From Phycisphaerae bacterium (GTDB lineage: Bacteria > Planctomycetota > Phycisphaerae > FEN-1346 > JAACEH01), in assembly GCA_012729015.1 (NCBI GenBank), contig JAAYDY010000042.1:141608-205607 (forward strand): a stretch of DNA of 64,000 bases. Direction: 5' to 3'. The translations under genes and the position numbers were made by a program. Shown piece after piece: positions 1 through 8,702 of this stretch. Under the pieces are notes generated by a model that saw nothing but the letters and a program-made list of their open reading frames with translations, did not search any database and was not told the origin of the DNA. Each line of letters starts with the position of its first letter. The first letter of the stretch is position 1.

Positions 1-1140
1 ACCGCGGCCGTCGTGCGCCGCGTGGGCCAGGCGACGGATCATCTCCTCGTCGCTCATCTCGGGACACAGGACCGATTCGGCGTCGTCGTACGGGTTGCTG
101 TCGGCAGGGAGGTCGTGGCCGAGCAGGCCGCGTGCCAGCATGGCCGAGGCGGCCACCTTCGTCTTGTGGTAGTAGACCCGCTCGGCCATCGAGTACCGCA
201 GCCGCATCAGGTTCATCACCTCGGTCGTGAGGTCGATGCGTGCATAGCCGCGAGGGTTCAGGACGTCGATGGCCAGCCGGTCGGCGGCGTGCTCGTCGCG
301 GCCGATGAAGAAGTAGTGGAGCAACCGGCGATCGTAACCGCCTTCGAGCCCCGTGTAGTAGAGGTCGCGGGCAAGGTAGTCGAGCAGATCGGCCGAGACC
401 GTGCCGGAGACGATGTCGGCCATGAACGGATGAATGAGGCCGCGGCGACTCAGGCACTCGTACTGGCGTGCGGCCTCGTCGAGGAAATCGCCGAAGGAGC
501 GGCACCCGTCGTCGCCGTCGCCGCGTCGCGAGCCGGCCCGGTCGCGGGCCTCGGCCAGAAGCGCAGGAAACCGGCGGCCGCCGCCCTCGTCGTCCTCGCG
601 GAAGGCAAGGACCAGGTAGACCAGCCAGCGAAGCGTGCGGTTGTCGAGGCCGGGCACATATGGCTGCACGCTCTGGAAGACGCGGGCCAGACCGCTTCGC
701 CGGTCGAAGAGCAGCCACCACAGCCGCGGACTGTCCAGGGCGTCGTGCTTCAGGTACACGTCCTGCAACTCGTCTTCGAGCGTGTGGCCGAAGGGAATGT
801 GCGTGATGTCGTGCAGCAGTGCGGCAATCGAGACCACCTCGGCCAGCGCCTCGGGGCCCAGCCCGCCGCCGCCCGACGCATTGCCGCCCTGGAGCGCCGC
901 CGGCGCCGGCAGGTGCAGCCGCTCGTGGTTGACATGAATGTGCCGGAGCATCTCGCGGCTGACCCAGTAGGCGCCGATGCTGTGGGCCAGGCGCGTGTGC
1001 GTGGCGCCGCGGAACACCAGGTGGGCGAACCCCAGCTGCATCACGCGGCCAAGACGCTGGAACTCCGGCGTATCGAGGACGGCACAGGCCAGCGGCGACA
1101 GGAGCATGTCGCCGTGAACCGGATCGCGGTATAGCCTCAT
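1..1140 (-). CDS. HD-superfamily phosphohydrolase (COG1078-like), 3' end cut off
   Basis: Starts at the ATG read leftwards from 1140 and is open to the window edge, so the C-terminus is missing (380 codons visible). The N-terminus reads MRLYRDPVHGDMLLSP, then DTPEFQRLGRVMQLG and ATHTRLAHSIG, the hallmark opening of dGTPase-like HD proteins. A metal-binding HD motif follows near residue 110 (ALLHDITHIPFGHTLEDE). Relatives hydrolyse nucleotides (dNTPs) or act as metal-dependent phosphohydrolases; the exact substrate here is unknown. It lies 146 bases downstream of the sugar dehydratase gene on the same strand and may share its transcript. Confidence 0.85.
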   Translation of the reverse strand, partial: MRLYRDPVHGDMLLSPLACAVLDTPEFQRLGRVMQLGFAHLVFRGATHTRLAHSIGAYWVSREMLRHIHVNHERLHLPAPAALQGGNASGGGGLGPEALAEVVSIAALLHDITHIPFGHTLEDELQDVYLKHDALDSPRLWWLLFDRRSGLARVFQSVQPYVPGLDNRTLRWLVYLVLAFREDDEGGGRRFPALLAEARDRAGSRRGDGDDGCRSFGDFLDEAARQYECLSRRGLIHPFMADIVSGTVSADLLDYLARDLYYTGLEGGYDRRLLHYFFIGRDEHAADRLAIDVLNPRGYARIDLTTEVMNLMRLRYSMAERVYYHKTKVAASAMLARGLLGHDLPADSNPYDDAESVLCPEMSDEEMIRRLAHAAHDGRG

Positions 1141-1286
1141 GGTCAATCACCGACAAGGGGACGGATGTTCCACCGGATGGCGTACTCTACCTCCGGCGGG
1201 CGACATCGGCAACCGATTTCCGCGCTGCGACGGAAAGCGGCACACGATGAAAGTGCGACAGGCGGAACCCCGACAGCGTGGGAGGG

Positions 1287-3233
1287 TCAGTTGTGATTCT
1301 CGGGCTGGAACTCGGGGACGATGCCCCTGAGGGCCTGGACTACGGCGTCGCGCGAGTTGTTGTTGCAAACCGGCGCCAGGGCCTCCATGGCCGCGGCGAT
1401 CTGGTCGTCGGTGCTGGGACGGACCTCCCAGATGCTGATCTTGTCGTGATGGGTCGGCAGCACGCCCTCGCCGGAGATGCGAAGCTCCTCGAAGAGCTTC
1501 TCGCCGGGCCTCATGCCGGTGAACTCGATCTTGATGTCCACGCCGGGACGGTACCCCGAGAGGGTGATCATGTCGCGGGCCAGATCGACGATCTTGACGG
1601 GCTCGCCCATGTCGAGAACAAAAATCTCGCCGCCCTTGCCCATGGCGCCGGCCTGGATGACCAGTTGGCTGGCCTCGGGAATGGTCATGAAGTACCGCCG
1701 CATCTCGGGATGCGTGACCGTAACGGGGCCGCCCTGGGCGATCTGGCGACGGAAGATCGGCACGACGCTGCCGTTGCTGCCGAGGACGTTGCCGAATCGC
1801 ACGGTGACGAAGCGAGTCTCCGTGGCCTTGCCCGATGTATTGAGCCACTGGCAGTACATCTCGGCGACGCGCTTGGTGCAGCCCATGATGCTGGTCGGGT
1901 TCACGGCCTTGTCGGTGGAGATCATGACCATGGACTCGACGCCGTGCTGGCAACACATGTCGGCCATGTTCTTGGTGCCGAAGATATTGTTCTTGATGGC
2001 CTCGCACGGGTTCTGTTCCATCAGGGGCACGTGCTTGTGGGCGGCGGCATGGAACACCACGTGCGGCCTGTAGCGGTCGAACGTGTCCTTCAGCCGCGTA
2101 AGGTCGTACACGTCGCAGATGACCGGCTGCAGGGCGATGTCCGGGAACGAGGCCTTCAACTCCCGCTCGATAAAGAACATGGCGTTCTCGGCCTGTTCGA
2201 GGAGCACCAGCAACTGAGGCTTGAAGGGCAGCACCTGGCGACACATCTCCGATCCGATCGATCCTCCGGCGCCGGAAATCAGGACTGTCTTGCCGGTGAG
2301 CATGTGCCCGATGCTCTCCATGTCGAGCTTGACTTCCTCGCGGCCGAGAAGGTCGTTGATATCCACTTCACGGAGGTGCGTCAGGTCGGCGCGTCCCTCG
2401 ATCAGGTCGGCCACGCCGGGCACAATGCGGAAGATCAGCTTCGACCCCTTGCAGAACTCGATGATCCGACGCAGCAGTTGCCGTGTGGGGCTGGCCAGGG
2501 CAATGACCAGTTCCTCGACCTCGTAGTCGTGGCAGATCGCGCCAATCTGGCTGGTGTCGCCGAGCACCGGGACGGCATGAATGCGAGCGCCGCGGATGTT
2601 GGGATTGTCGTCCACGAACCCGACCACGCGGTACCGCTCGACGGGCAACCGCTGCATCTCCCGAAGCACGGCCTCGCCGGCGTCGCCGGCCCCGACAATC
2701 AGCACATTGGCCAGACCGCCGGCGGCGACGGGGCGCATGCCCTCACGGTAGATCCGGATGGCAAATCGCACGCCGCCGACCAGGGCGATGGTTCCGGCCC
2801 AATCGGTGATGAACACCGCGCCGGGAATCGGCAACGTGTGGTCGTACTGGCTCTTGAGAATGTAGGTGTAGACCAGCACCGCGATAACGATGATCGCGGT
2901 CGATACGTGGCTGGCCTTGAAGGTCTCGATCAGGTCCTGCACGCCCACGTAGCGGCCCCAACTGCTGTAGAGGCGGAAGTACCAGAAGACCGCCACCTTG
3001 ATGACAAGCACCAGGGGCAGCAACTGGTAGAGGCTGTCCCAGTAGCGGCTGAACTCGATCGAGACATCGCCGGCGTTCAGCGTCAGCGGCGGCAGCTTGA
3101 AATCCAGTCGCAGACAGTACGCACCCCAGAAGGACAGGGCGAACAGACCAAGGTGAGCCAGCGCGACCAGAAGGTTGCGCAGCCACAGGGGCCACGGACG
3201 CGTCATGGAGAGCTTGCTTTCTCTATCACTCAT
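1287..3233 (-). CDS. Membrane-anchored nucleoside-diphosphate-sugar 4,6-dehydratase (FlaA1/CapD/WbpM family)
   Basis: Predicted 648 aa. I chose the ATG at 3233 (MSDRESKL), just before the membrane segments; the frame stays open to 3581, but that part is compositionally non-coding and contains the promoter. The N-terminal ~150 residues hold about four membrane helices. A first Rossmann fold follows (VLIVGAGDAGEAVLREMQ), then a second, catalytic short-chain dehydrogenase domain with KTVLISGAGGSIGSEMCRQ and the signature DKAVNPTSIMGCTKR. Family members convert UDP-GlcNAc to a 4-keto-6-deoxy sugar for capsule, O-antigen or glycoprotein glycans. No glycosyltransferase genes lie beside it in this window, so the glycan is unknown. 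Confidence 0.9.
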   Translation of the reverse strand: MSDRESKLSMTRPWPLWLRNLLVALAHLGLFALSFWGAYCLRLDFKLPPLTLNAGDVSIEFSRYWDSLYQLLPLVLVIKVAVFWYFRLYSSWGRYVGVQDLIETFKASHVSTAIIVIAVLVYTYILKSQYDHTLPIPGAVFITDWAGTIALVGGVRFAIRIYREGMRPVAAGGLANVLIVGAGDAGEAVLREMQRLPVERYRVVGFVDDNPNIRGARIHAVPVLGDTSQIGAICHDYEVEELVIALASPTRQLLRRIIEFCKGSKLIFRIVPGVADLIEGRADLTHLREVDINDLLGREEVKLDMESIGHMLTGKTVLISGAGGSIGSEMCRQVLPFKPQLLVLLEQAENAMFFIERELKASFPDIALQPVICDVYDLTRLKDTFDRYRPHVVFHAAAHKHVPLMEQNPCEAIKNNIFGTKNMADMCCQHGVESMVMISTDKAVNPTSIMGCTKRVAEMYCQWLNTSGKATETRFVTVRFGNVLGSNGSVVPIFRRQIAQGGPVTVTHPEMRRYFMTIPEASQLVIQAGAMGKGGEIFVLDMGEPVKIVDLARDMITLSGYRPGVDIKIEFTGMRPGEKLFEELRISGEGVLPTHHDKISIWEVRPSTDDQIAAAMEALAPVCNNNSRDAVVQALRGIVPEFQPENHN

Positions 3234-3405
3234 CAGCACTCTCGTAGAGAGCCGGAACAGACAGATCAGGATGGCATTCAGGCTGTATCGGCCAAACAGG
3301 GGTGCCTGCTGCACTCCGGGCGCCCGAACTCGCACGTGACATGGCCGCCGCCATCGCCCGAGCAACAGCACCCGCGGGGCACAGGCAAGTTCATCATTGG
3401 CGAAT

Positions 3406-3434
3406 ATGATAGCCATTCTGCGGAGTTCTGTCAA
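3406..3434 (-). promoter_or_regulatory. Sigma-70-type promoter for the sugar dehydratase gene
   Basis: On the minus strand TTGACA (3434-3429) is followed by a 17-base spacer and TATCAT (3411-3406). Transcription would start near 3399, giving a leader of about 165 nt before the ATG at 3233. The perfect -35 hexamer and ideal spacing stand out in this GC-rich background. Confidence 0.7.
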
Positions 3435-3569
3435 TTGTGTCCGCCGGCCAGGTATTCCTGGCCAGATTCCCCACCCGGTCGGCAGTGCGGCGTTTCCACC
3501 AGCAACGGACGCGAACCTCGGGCCCTGCGCCCTGAGCGTCATCGCGGTTCGAGACGAAGGGGTTTTTCG

Positions 3570-3598
3570 TTGACGGTGCAAGACGCTACTGGTAGCCT
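3570..3598 (+). promoter_or_regulatory. Candidate promoter for the SH3-domain gene
   Basis: TTGACG (3570-3575), a 17-base spacer and TAGCCT (3593-3598), followed about 80 bases later by the ATG at 3679. The -10 box is weak, so this is a moderate call. Confidence 0.5.
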
Positions 3599-3678
3599 AT
3601 CCAAGCGGCATTTCGCCGACGTTCCGTGCCTGACGAAACGCCCTTAATTCAAGGCGACCGACGAAAGGGATTGGAGCC

Positions 3679-4923
3679 ATGACTCGATCCATCGCAGCGT
3701 TTTGGACCGTGGTGATTGCCTTGGCAGCCGTTGATACGTGCCGGGCACAGACAACCGCGCCGGAAACCGCCCAGCCCCCCACCATCGAGCGTCGCTGGAC
3801 CGGCACGGGATTCGTCGACGCGCCCGCGACAGAGACGGCGGCGACCGACACGGCGGCCCCGGCTGTTGCGCCGTCTGCCGCCGCGACCGTCCCCATGGTG
3901 GTCAACGGCACCGCGGTCAACGTGCGCAGCGGGCCGGGAATGTACTACTATGAATTGCTGAAACTCGAAGACAAGGCCACGGTCCAGACTCTGGGCAGTT
4001 CCGGCGGTTGGACGTACATCGCGCCTCCGCAGAGCGTGGTTCCCCTGATCAGAAAGAGCGATGTGGCCGCCGACGCCTCGGGCAAAGCCGGCAGTGTGAG
4101 CGCGGCCATGGCCCGGGTCTATGCCCGCGACCCAGCGAGCCCGCGCACGTGGGCGGTGATCGCCCAGTTGCCGCAGAGCGAGGCCGTCACGATCGAGGGA
4201 CAGCATGGCGATTACTACATCATCGCCACGCCGGCCGGGGCCAGGGTGTGCGTGCGAAGCCAGTACCTGGTCGAGCCGCAGACCGTTGAACCCTCCCGCA
4301 CAGACGAAGGCGGAAGCGAGGGGCCGCTGCACATCGACACGAGCAAGGTGGAGGTCCGTCCGATCCGGATTGACCCCCAGGCGGAAACGCTGACGTCGGC
4401 CCAGGCCATGGTCAAGGGCGAGCTCGCGAAGCCGCTCGCGGAGCGCCGCTGGGACGAGGTCGAGGCCACCCTCAAGGAGGTCGCCGAGAAGGCCGAGGCC
4501 GACTACGTCAAGAGTGCAGCCGCCCAGTCGCTCGCGGTGATCGAGTTCCAGAAGTCGCTCCAGGAGAAGGCGGCGAAGATCGATGCCGACAATCAGAAGC
4601 TCCAGCAGCAGCTCGAGGCCATTCGCCGCGAGGCCGAGCAGCGCCAGGCCCAGCGGATGGGGCGAACGGGAGACTCCCCGGCCGTCAGTTACGATTTCGA
4701 AGGCGTCCTGCGCAGGATGACGGCCGTGATGGCCTTCGCCTATCGCCTGGAAGACGCCCAGGGCAATTACATCTGCCTGCTCAACGGGAATGCGGCCACC
4801 ATGGAGCCACTGGTCGGCCAGACCGTCCGCGTCTGGGGCATCAAGGGGTTCCGTGTGGATCTGGACATGAACGTGTGCGACGTGCGGCGGATCGAGCTGT
4901 CGCCGGGACCGGGCCAGCCCTGA
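3679..4923 (+). CDS. Secreted bacterial SH3-domain protein with coiled coil
   Basis: 414 aa with a GGAG ribosome site just upstream. Residues 1-23 form a signal peptide ending DTCRA. A proline/alanine/threonine-rich linker leads to an SH3b domain near residues 72-130 (VNGTAVNVRSGPGMYYYELL) and a second SH3b-like unit near 135-200 (YVRSQ-type ending, CVRSQYLVE). A charged, glutamine-rich coiled coil spans about residues 240-325. The C-terminal ~85 residues form a compact domain with RVWGIKGFRVD, possibly OB-like. SH3b domains usually bind cell-wall peptides, so a periplasmic structural or scaffold role is inferred. It converges on an amidase gene, which fits cell-wall work. Confidence 0.8.
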   Translation: MTRSIAAFWTVVIALAAVDTCRAQTTAPETAQPPTIERRWTGTGFVDAPATETAATDTAAPAVAPSAAATVPMVVNGTAVNVRSGPGMYYYELLKLEDKATVQTLGSSGGWTYIAPPQSVVPLIRKSDVAADASGKAGSVSAAMARVYARDPASPRTWAVIAQLPQSEAVTIEGQHGDYYIIATPAGARVCVRSQYLVEPQTVEPSRTDEGGSEGPLHIDTSKVEVRPIRIDPQAETLTSAQAMVKGELAKPLAERRWDEVEATLKEVAEKAEADYVKSAAAQSLAVIEFQKSLQEKAAKIDADNQKLQQQLEAIRREAEQRQAQRMGRTGDSPAVSYDFEGVLRRMTAVMAFAYRLEDAQGNYICLLNGNAATMEPLVGQTVRVWGIKGFRVDLDMNVCDVRRIELSPGPGQP

Positions 4924-4960
4924 TTGCCCCCCTGCCACTCGTTTGATGGCAGCACGAACC

Positions 4961-5010
4961 ATCGGCCTCGACCTTCCCCTTCCAGGGACACGTCGAGGCC
5001 GATCCTGTTT
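4961..5010. terminator. Bidirectional terminator hairpin between convergent genes
   Basis: A perfect 12-bp stem pairs ATCGGCCTCGAC (4961-4972) with GTCGAGGCCGAT (4992-5003), with a 19-base loop. It is followed by a short T-containing tail on the plus strand. It lies between the convergent SH3 and amidase genes. Confidence 0.7.
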
Positions 5011-5082
5011 GATCCCACAGCCGAATCGCGTATGACGCCCGAGGAACACCGCCGAGCACGGGCACCTGGCGGCAATGCCGCA

Positions 5083-5727
5083 TCACAGCCGCCGGTACAG
5101 GTCGTTGTAATCGAATTTTGTGCCGGGGCAGTCGGTGGCCTTGAGCATGCCATGACCGAGGACGCGGCTCTTGGGAATATCGTAGCGGGCCATCAGCCAC
5201 CGCACCAACTGGGCGAGACTCTCCATCTGGGCCTCGGACGGTTTGCCTTCGTTGAAGTGGCCGACCAGGCAGATGCCGATGCCGACACGATTGTACTCGG
5301 GATGGTCGCGAACCCCACAGTGAGCCCCGTACTTCTGCTTCTTCCACCGTGGACCGACCTCGACTTCGCCGTTGCCGCTCAGGGATCCGTTACCGATGAC
5401 GAAATGGTAGCCCAGTTCGTCCCATCCCCGATCGCGGTGGGCCTTGTCGAACGAGGCCGCATTGCCCCGGGTGCTCGCGCTGTGATGGACGACGATGAAC
5501 CGCCACTTCGACTCCTTGGCCGAGGGGATCCATTGGCTGGGGTTCACGTCGTGGCGGGAAGGCCCCGCAGGCGGCTTCTCGACCGCAACAGTTGCCAACC
5601 CGCTGTGTCGCGGCGAGCCGAACGGCGGCAATGGCATGTCATTGACCAACTGCGTCTTCTGGCCACAGTCGGCCAGCATCAGGCACAGGGCCACGACAAG
5701 CAATTTGTGCCAGTGGCGAACGGGCAA
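5083..5727 (-). CDS. N-acetylmuramoyl-L-alanine amidase (amidase_2/PGRP fold), lipoprotein
   Basis: 214 aa, starting at a TTG (5727) preceded by GAGGGG. Residues 1-22 form a lipoprotein signal with lipobox LADC. The amidase domain follows: zinc ligands in VVHHSAS and VLGHGMLKATDCPGTKF (second histidine and cysteine), plus RDRGWDELGYHFVIGNG, typical of T7-lysozyme/PGRP amidases. It should cleave the amide between MurNAc and L-Ala in peptidoglycan on the outer face of the cytoplasmic membrane or in the periplasm. It is a clear paralogue of the amidase at 6070-6792, and the two leaders share GAGGGGTCT, indicating a tandem duplication. Confidence 0.9.
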   Translation of the reverse strand: MPVRHWHKLLVVALCLMLADCGQKTQLVNDMPLPPFGSPRHSGLATVAVEKPPAGPSRHDVNPSQWIPSAKESKWRFIVVHHSASTRGNAASFDKAHRDRGWDELGYHFVIGNGSLSGNGEVEVGPRWKKQKYGAHCGVRDHPEYNRVGIGICLVGHFNEGKPSEAQMESLAQLVRWLMARYDIPKSRVLGHGMLKATDCPGTKFDYNDLYRRL

Positions 5728-5867
5728 CGGAGAGACCCCTCGGTCGGCGACGGCATTGAAACCTCGCCGCGCGGCATGGGCGCATCGCCTGCGGCGCGGA
5801 TACAGGTTCTTATCGGCCCGATAGCAGGCTCAGATTACAGAAAAGTGCGCGTGTGCCCCGCCGCCGA

Positions 5868-6046
5868 TGTACGTCACGTTTATGGGTACGCAGGCTCTCG
5901 CGCCGCAGCAATGGGGGGGGGAACGACGTAGGGGTCGCTCGCGAGCGACCCGCGGGAGACAGCCGCACCCTGGGAGGGCGGCTCGCGAGCCGCCCCTACG
6001 GTTGGCGAGATTGCCAGGCAAGTGGCCCGCCACAAACATGACGTGC
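5868..6046. mobile_element. Element A: MITE-like inverted-repeat element
   Basis: About 179 bases filling the gap between the two amidase genes. The ends are imperfect 17-bp terminal inverted repeats: left GTACGTCACGTTTATGG, right (reverse complement) GCACGTCATGTTTGTGG. Inside are two adjacent perfect 20-bp palindromes, GGGTCGCTCGCGAGCGACCC and GGGCGGCTCGCGAGCCGCCC. A G9 run (5913-5921) and a C11 run at the right edge are also present. There is no coding capacity. A second copy (element B) lies at 15669-15877. Confidence 0.7.
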
Positions 6047-6069
6047 CCCCCCCCCCGTCGCGGGCCGGC

Positions 6070-6792
6070 TCACTTCGCCATTTCCTGCTCCACCCGGCGC
6101 ATGAGGTCCGCGTAGGGAAAGTGCTTGCCGGGACAAGCGGTCTTGGCGCCAGGCACCTGCCCGTGCCCAAGGACGTTCTTGCGGGGAATGCTGCTCTGGG
6201 TCATCAGCCAGGCCATGAGCTTGGCGGCGCTGGCCAGTTGTTTCTGGCTCGGGGCGTGCTTGCTCATGTCGCCCACGAGGCAGATGCCGATCCCGTGCTC
6301 GTTCCAGTAGTTGTCGTCGGTTTGGCTGACCCGGCAATGGGCGCCGTGCTTCTGCTTGGTCCATCGCGACCCGACCTCCACCACACCGTCCTTGCCGCTG
6401 TTGCAGACGACGAAGTGATAGCCCAACTCGTCCCACCCGCGCGCCCGATGGGCGCGGTCAAAGACCTTCGCGTCGCCCACGTCGTCGGCCGAGTGGTGGA
6501 GGATGATGTGCGTCCACTTGCCCGGCAGTGCGGCCACCCACTCCGGGTTCGGCGGCTGGGGGGTGCTGCGCGCCGGCTGCTGCTCCGTCGGACGGGGCTT
6601 CTCGCCGACCACGGACCGCGGCGGCTGCGGGCGGTAGGTCTCCGCGGGTAACTGCGGCAACGGACCCAGGCGATTGCGAACCACCGGCGGCGAGGACACG
6701 GTCCGAACCAGGGCCCCCCGCTGAGGTTCGCAACCCCAGCAGCACAGCAGCGACAGCAATGCCACAGAGAACCCACAGACGGCTGATTTCAT
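6070..6792 (-). CDS. N-acetylmuramoyl-L-alanine amidase paralogue, lipoprotein
   Basis: 240 aa, ATG at 6792 with a GAGGGG ribosome site. The lipoprotein signal ends in CWGC near residue 21 and is followed by a proline/arginine-rich linker to about residue 85. The amidase_2 domain carries ILHHSAD, RARGWDELGYHFVV, KQKHGAHC, GIGICLVGD and VLGHGQVPGAKTACPGKHF, keeping the zinc histidines and cysteine. Only 13 bases separate it from the htpX stop, so it is probably cotranscribed with lemA-htpX, tying wall remodelling to membrane quality control. It resembles its neighbour at 5083-5727 throughout the catalytic domain. Confidence 0.9.
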   Translation of the reverse strand: MKSAVCGFSVALLSLLCCWGCEPQRGALVRTVSSPPVVRNRLGPLPQLPAETYRPQPPRSVVGEKPRPTEQQPARSTPQPPNPEWVAALPGKWTHIILHHSADDVGDAKVFDRAHRARGWDELGYHFVVCNSGKDGVVEVGSRWTKQKHGAHCRVSQTDDNYWNEHGIGICLVGDMSKHAPSQKQLASAAKLMAWLMTQSSIPRKNVLGHGQVPGAKTACPGKHFPYADLMRRVEQEMAK

Positions 6793-6805
6793 GTCAGACC
6801 CCTCG

Positions 6806-7816
6806 TCAGACGCCGCCTCGCGCGATGGTCATCAGGCGGCTGATGCGATCTTTGATTTCCGGGTGCGTCCGGAACAGGCCGGAGGCGCTGAATCGTCGCT
6901 CGTGCGGTTTGAACGGGTTCACGATGTACAGATGCGCCGTCCCCCGGTTGGCCGCCTCGAGCACCTCCGGGTCGGCCTCCAGCTTGGCCAGGGCCGAGGC
7001 CAGCGCCTCGGGGTGCCGCGTCATGCCGGCGGCCGTGGCGTCGGCAAGATACTCCCTCTGGCGGCTCAGGGCAAGCTGAATCAGTTTGGCGAACAGCGGG
7101 GCCAGGATCATCAGCACCAGGGCCAACACGAGCACAATCAGTTGGATCGCCCCGCCGCCGCCCCGGTTGCTGCGACGACGCGACGAGCCTCCCCACCACA
7201 TATATCGGGCAAACACGTCGGCCAGAATCACAATCAGTCCCACGAGCACCGCCACGAACATGGCCAGGCGAATGTCGTAGTTGCGGACATGGGCCAACTC
7301 GTGGGCCATCACCGCCTGCAACTCGTCACGCGACAGCCGACGACGAAGCCCTTCCGTGATGGCCACAGCGGCATGGCGAGGGTCGCGACCTGTGGCGAAT
7401 GCGTTCATGGCCGTGTCGTCGATCACGAAGATGCGCGGCATGGGCAGGTTGCCGGCGATCGTCATCTCCTCAACAACGTTGAACAGCTGCGGATCGTCGC
7501 TCTTTCGGATTTCCCTGGCGCGGCTGATGGCCAGCACCGTGGCCGCGCCGCCGTAGTAGCTGAACGCGATCATGACGGCTGCCACCGCCAAAGCCGCAAG
7601 GACGGCAACGGTCAACGTGTGAGTCAGGGGGGGCGGCGCCGCGCCGGTCGAGTCATACGGCGACGTGCTGTGGCGGGCGTAGCCGCTCGTCTCGGGCACG
7701 CCCACCACCACCAGCGCAATGACCGAAGCCAGAGCGCAGAGAAGGAGCGTCACGAGAACGCAGAGCAGGACCGTGTTGCGTTTGTTCTCTCGGATCAGGT
7801 CGTCGAAACTGGCCAT
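6806..7816 (-). CDS. htpX: HtpX-like M48 membrane zinc metallopeptidase
   Basis: 336 aa. Two membrane helices near residues 18-40 and 68-90, then a cytosolic protease domain with the zinc motif VMAHELAHVRNYD, a further pair of hydrophobic segments after it, and the third-ligand region REYLADATAA. HtpX proteins degrade damaged membrane proteins. It sits directly downstream of lemA, a conserved pairing in many bacteria, and upstream of an amidase. The start ATG at 7816 has only a weak ribosome site, which may mean translation is linked to lemA, which ends 48 bases upstream. Confidence 0.92.
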   Translation of the reverse strand: MASFDDLIRENKRNTVLLCVLVTLLLCALASVIALVVVGVPETSGYARHSTSPYDSTGAAPPPLTHTLTVAVLAALAVAAVMIAFSYYGGAATVLAISRAREIRKSDDPQLFNVVEEMTIAGNLPMPRIFVIDDTAMNAFATGRDPRHAAVAITEGLRRRLSRDELQAVMAHELAHVRNYDIRLAMFVAVLVGLIVILADVFARYMWWGGSSRRRSNRGGGGAIQLIVLVLALVLMILAPLFAKLIQLALSRQREYLADATAAGMTRHPEALASALAKLEADPEVLEAANRGTAHLYIVNPFKPHERRFSASGLFRTHPEIKDRISRLMTIARGGV

Positions 7817-7864
7817 GGCGTCCGTTGCCGGGCAGAAGCGCCGCCCAGCCGGCGGCGCGGAAGA

Positions 7865-8425
7865 TCAGAACGAAACCTTCGGCGCCTCGCGCGCCGCACC
7901 GTCTTCAAGCTCGAAGAAGCCCATGCGCTTGAACCCGAACAGCCCGGCGATGATGTTGGTCGGGAACATCTCGACGCGGGTGTTCATGGCGCGCACTTGG
8001 TCGTTGTAATACTGCCGGGCGAACCCGATCTTGTTCTCGGTCGAGGACAGTTCCTCCTGGAGCGACAGGAAGTTCTGGTTCGCCTTGAGGTCCGGGTAGG
8101 CCTCGCTGAGGGCGAAGAGCTGCCGCAGGGCGCCGGAGATCATGTTCTCGGCTGCGGCCTGGTCTTCCACGGTGGAGGCGCTGATGCCCGCCTGCCGGGC
8201 TTTGACCACGCGTTCGAGCGTGTCCTTCTCGTGGGAAGCGTAGCCCTTGACCGTCTCGACCAGGTTGGGGATGAGATCGTAACGGCGCTTCAACTGCACG
8301 TCGATCTGAGCCCAGGCCTCCTGGGCGGCGTTGCGCAGGCGCACCAGACCGTTGTACGCCACGATCAGGTACAGCACCACGAGAACCGCCACGACCACCA
8401 GCACGCCCAGCACCATCCAGACCAT
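7865..8425 (-). CDS. lemA: LemA family membrane protein
   Basis: Predicted 186 aa from the ATG at 8425, which has an AAAGGGG ribosome site seven bases upstream; the longer open frame to 8542 lacks such support. One N-terminal helix (VWMVLGVLVVVAVLVVLYLIV) is followed by the all-helical LemA domain, including YNGLVRLRN, AWAQIDVQLKRRYDLIPNLV and FARQYYNDQVRAMNTR. LemA proteins are anchored with a short outside tail and a helical cytosolic domain; their role is unclear, but they often accompany HtpX. This is the first gene of the lemA-htpX-amidase group. Confidence 0.92.
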   Translation of the reverse strand: MVWMVLGVLVVVAVLVVLYLIVAYNGLVRLRNAAQEAWAQIDVQLKRRYDLIPNLVETVKGYASHEKDTLERVVKARQAGISASTVEDQAAAENMISGALRQLFALSEAYPDLKANQNFLSLQEELSSTENKIGFARQYYNDQVRAMNTRVEMFPTNIIAGLFGFKRMGFFELEDGAAREAPKVSF

Positions 8426-8702
8426 ACCGTGTGCCCCTTTCCCGGCTCCCCGTTGCCATTGGCAGGAATACCCACACCGGGGGCCGATTTTAGTGGCATG
8501 CCGGACCGGTGTCAAGCACGGCGCAGCCCACGTGCAGCCCACGTGACCGACCCGGCCGCCGCCTGTGCCGGATGCGACCTGGGGTTTTTGCTAAACAGGG
8601 CCTTGCCGGTGGTCCGAAAACAGTCGTAGTGCATGGGGATACTCTGTGCATAGGGGTTGCCTGCGGGACGCCCATGCCGCGCCCCGCAACGGAAAGGACG
8701 TC

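Larger units (their letters stand above)
3234..3678. other. Divergent intergenic region
   Basis: This 445-base gap separates two divergent genes and carries one promoter facing each way (described separately). I see no convincing coding sequence, repeat or RNA here. Confidence 0.5.

Noticed and set aside
13..1134. Plus-strand open frame at the window start
   Set aside because: It is the complement of the HD phosphohydrolase gene, which has clear family motifs on the minus strand.
5868..6046. CRISPR-like or palindromic array at element A
   Set aside because: There are no regularly spaced identical repeats with unique spacers; the palindromes are adjacent and nested.
8523..8545. Tandem GCAGCCCACGT repeat upstream of lemA
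   Set aside because: Only two 11-base units; too short to interpret as an operator without further copies.
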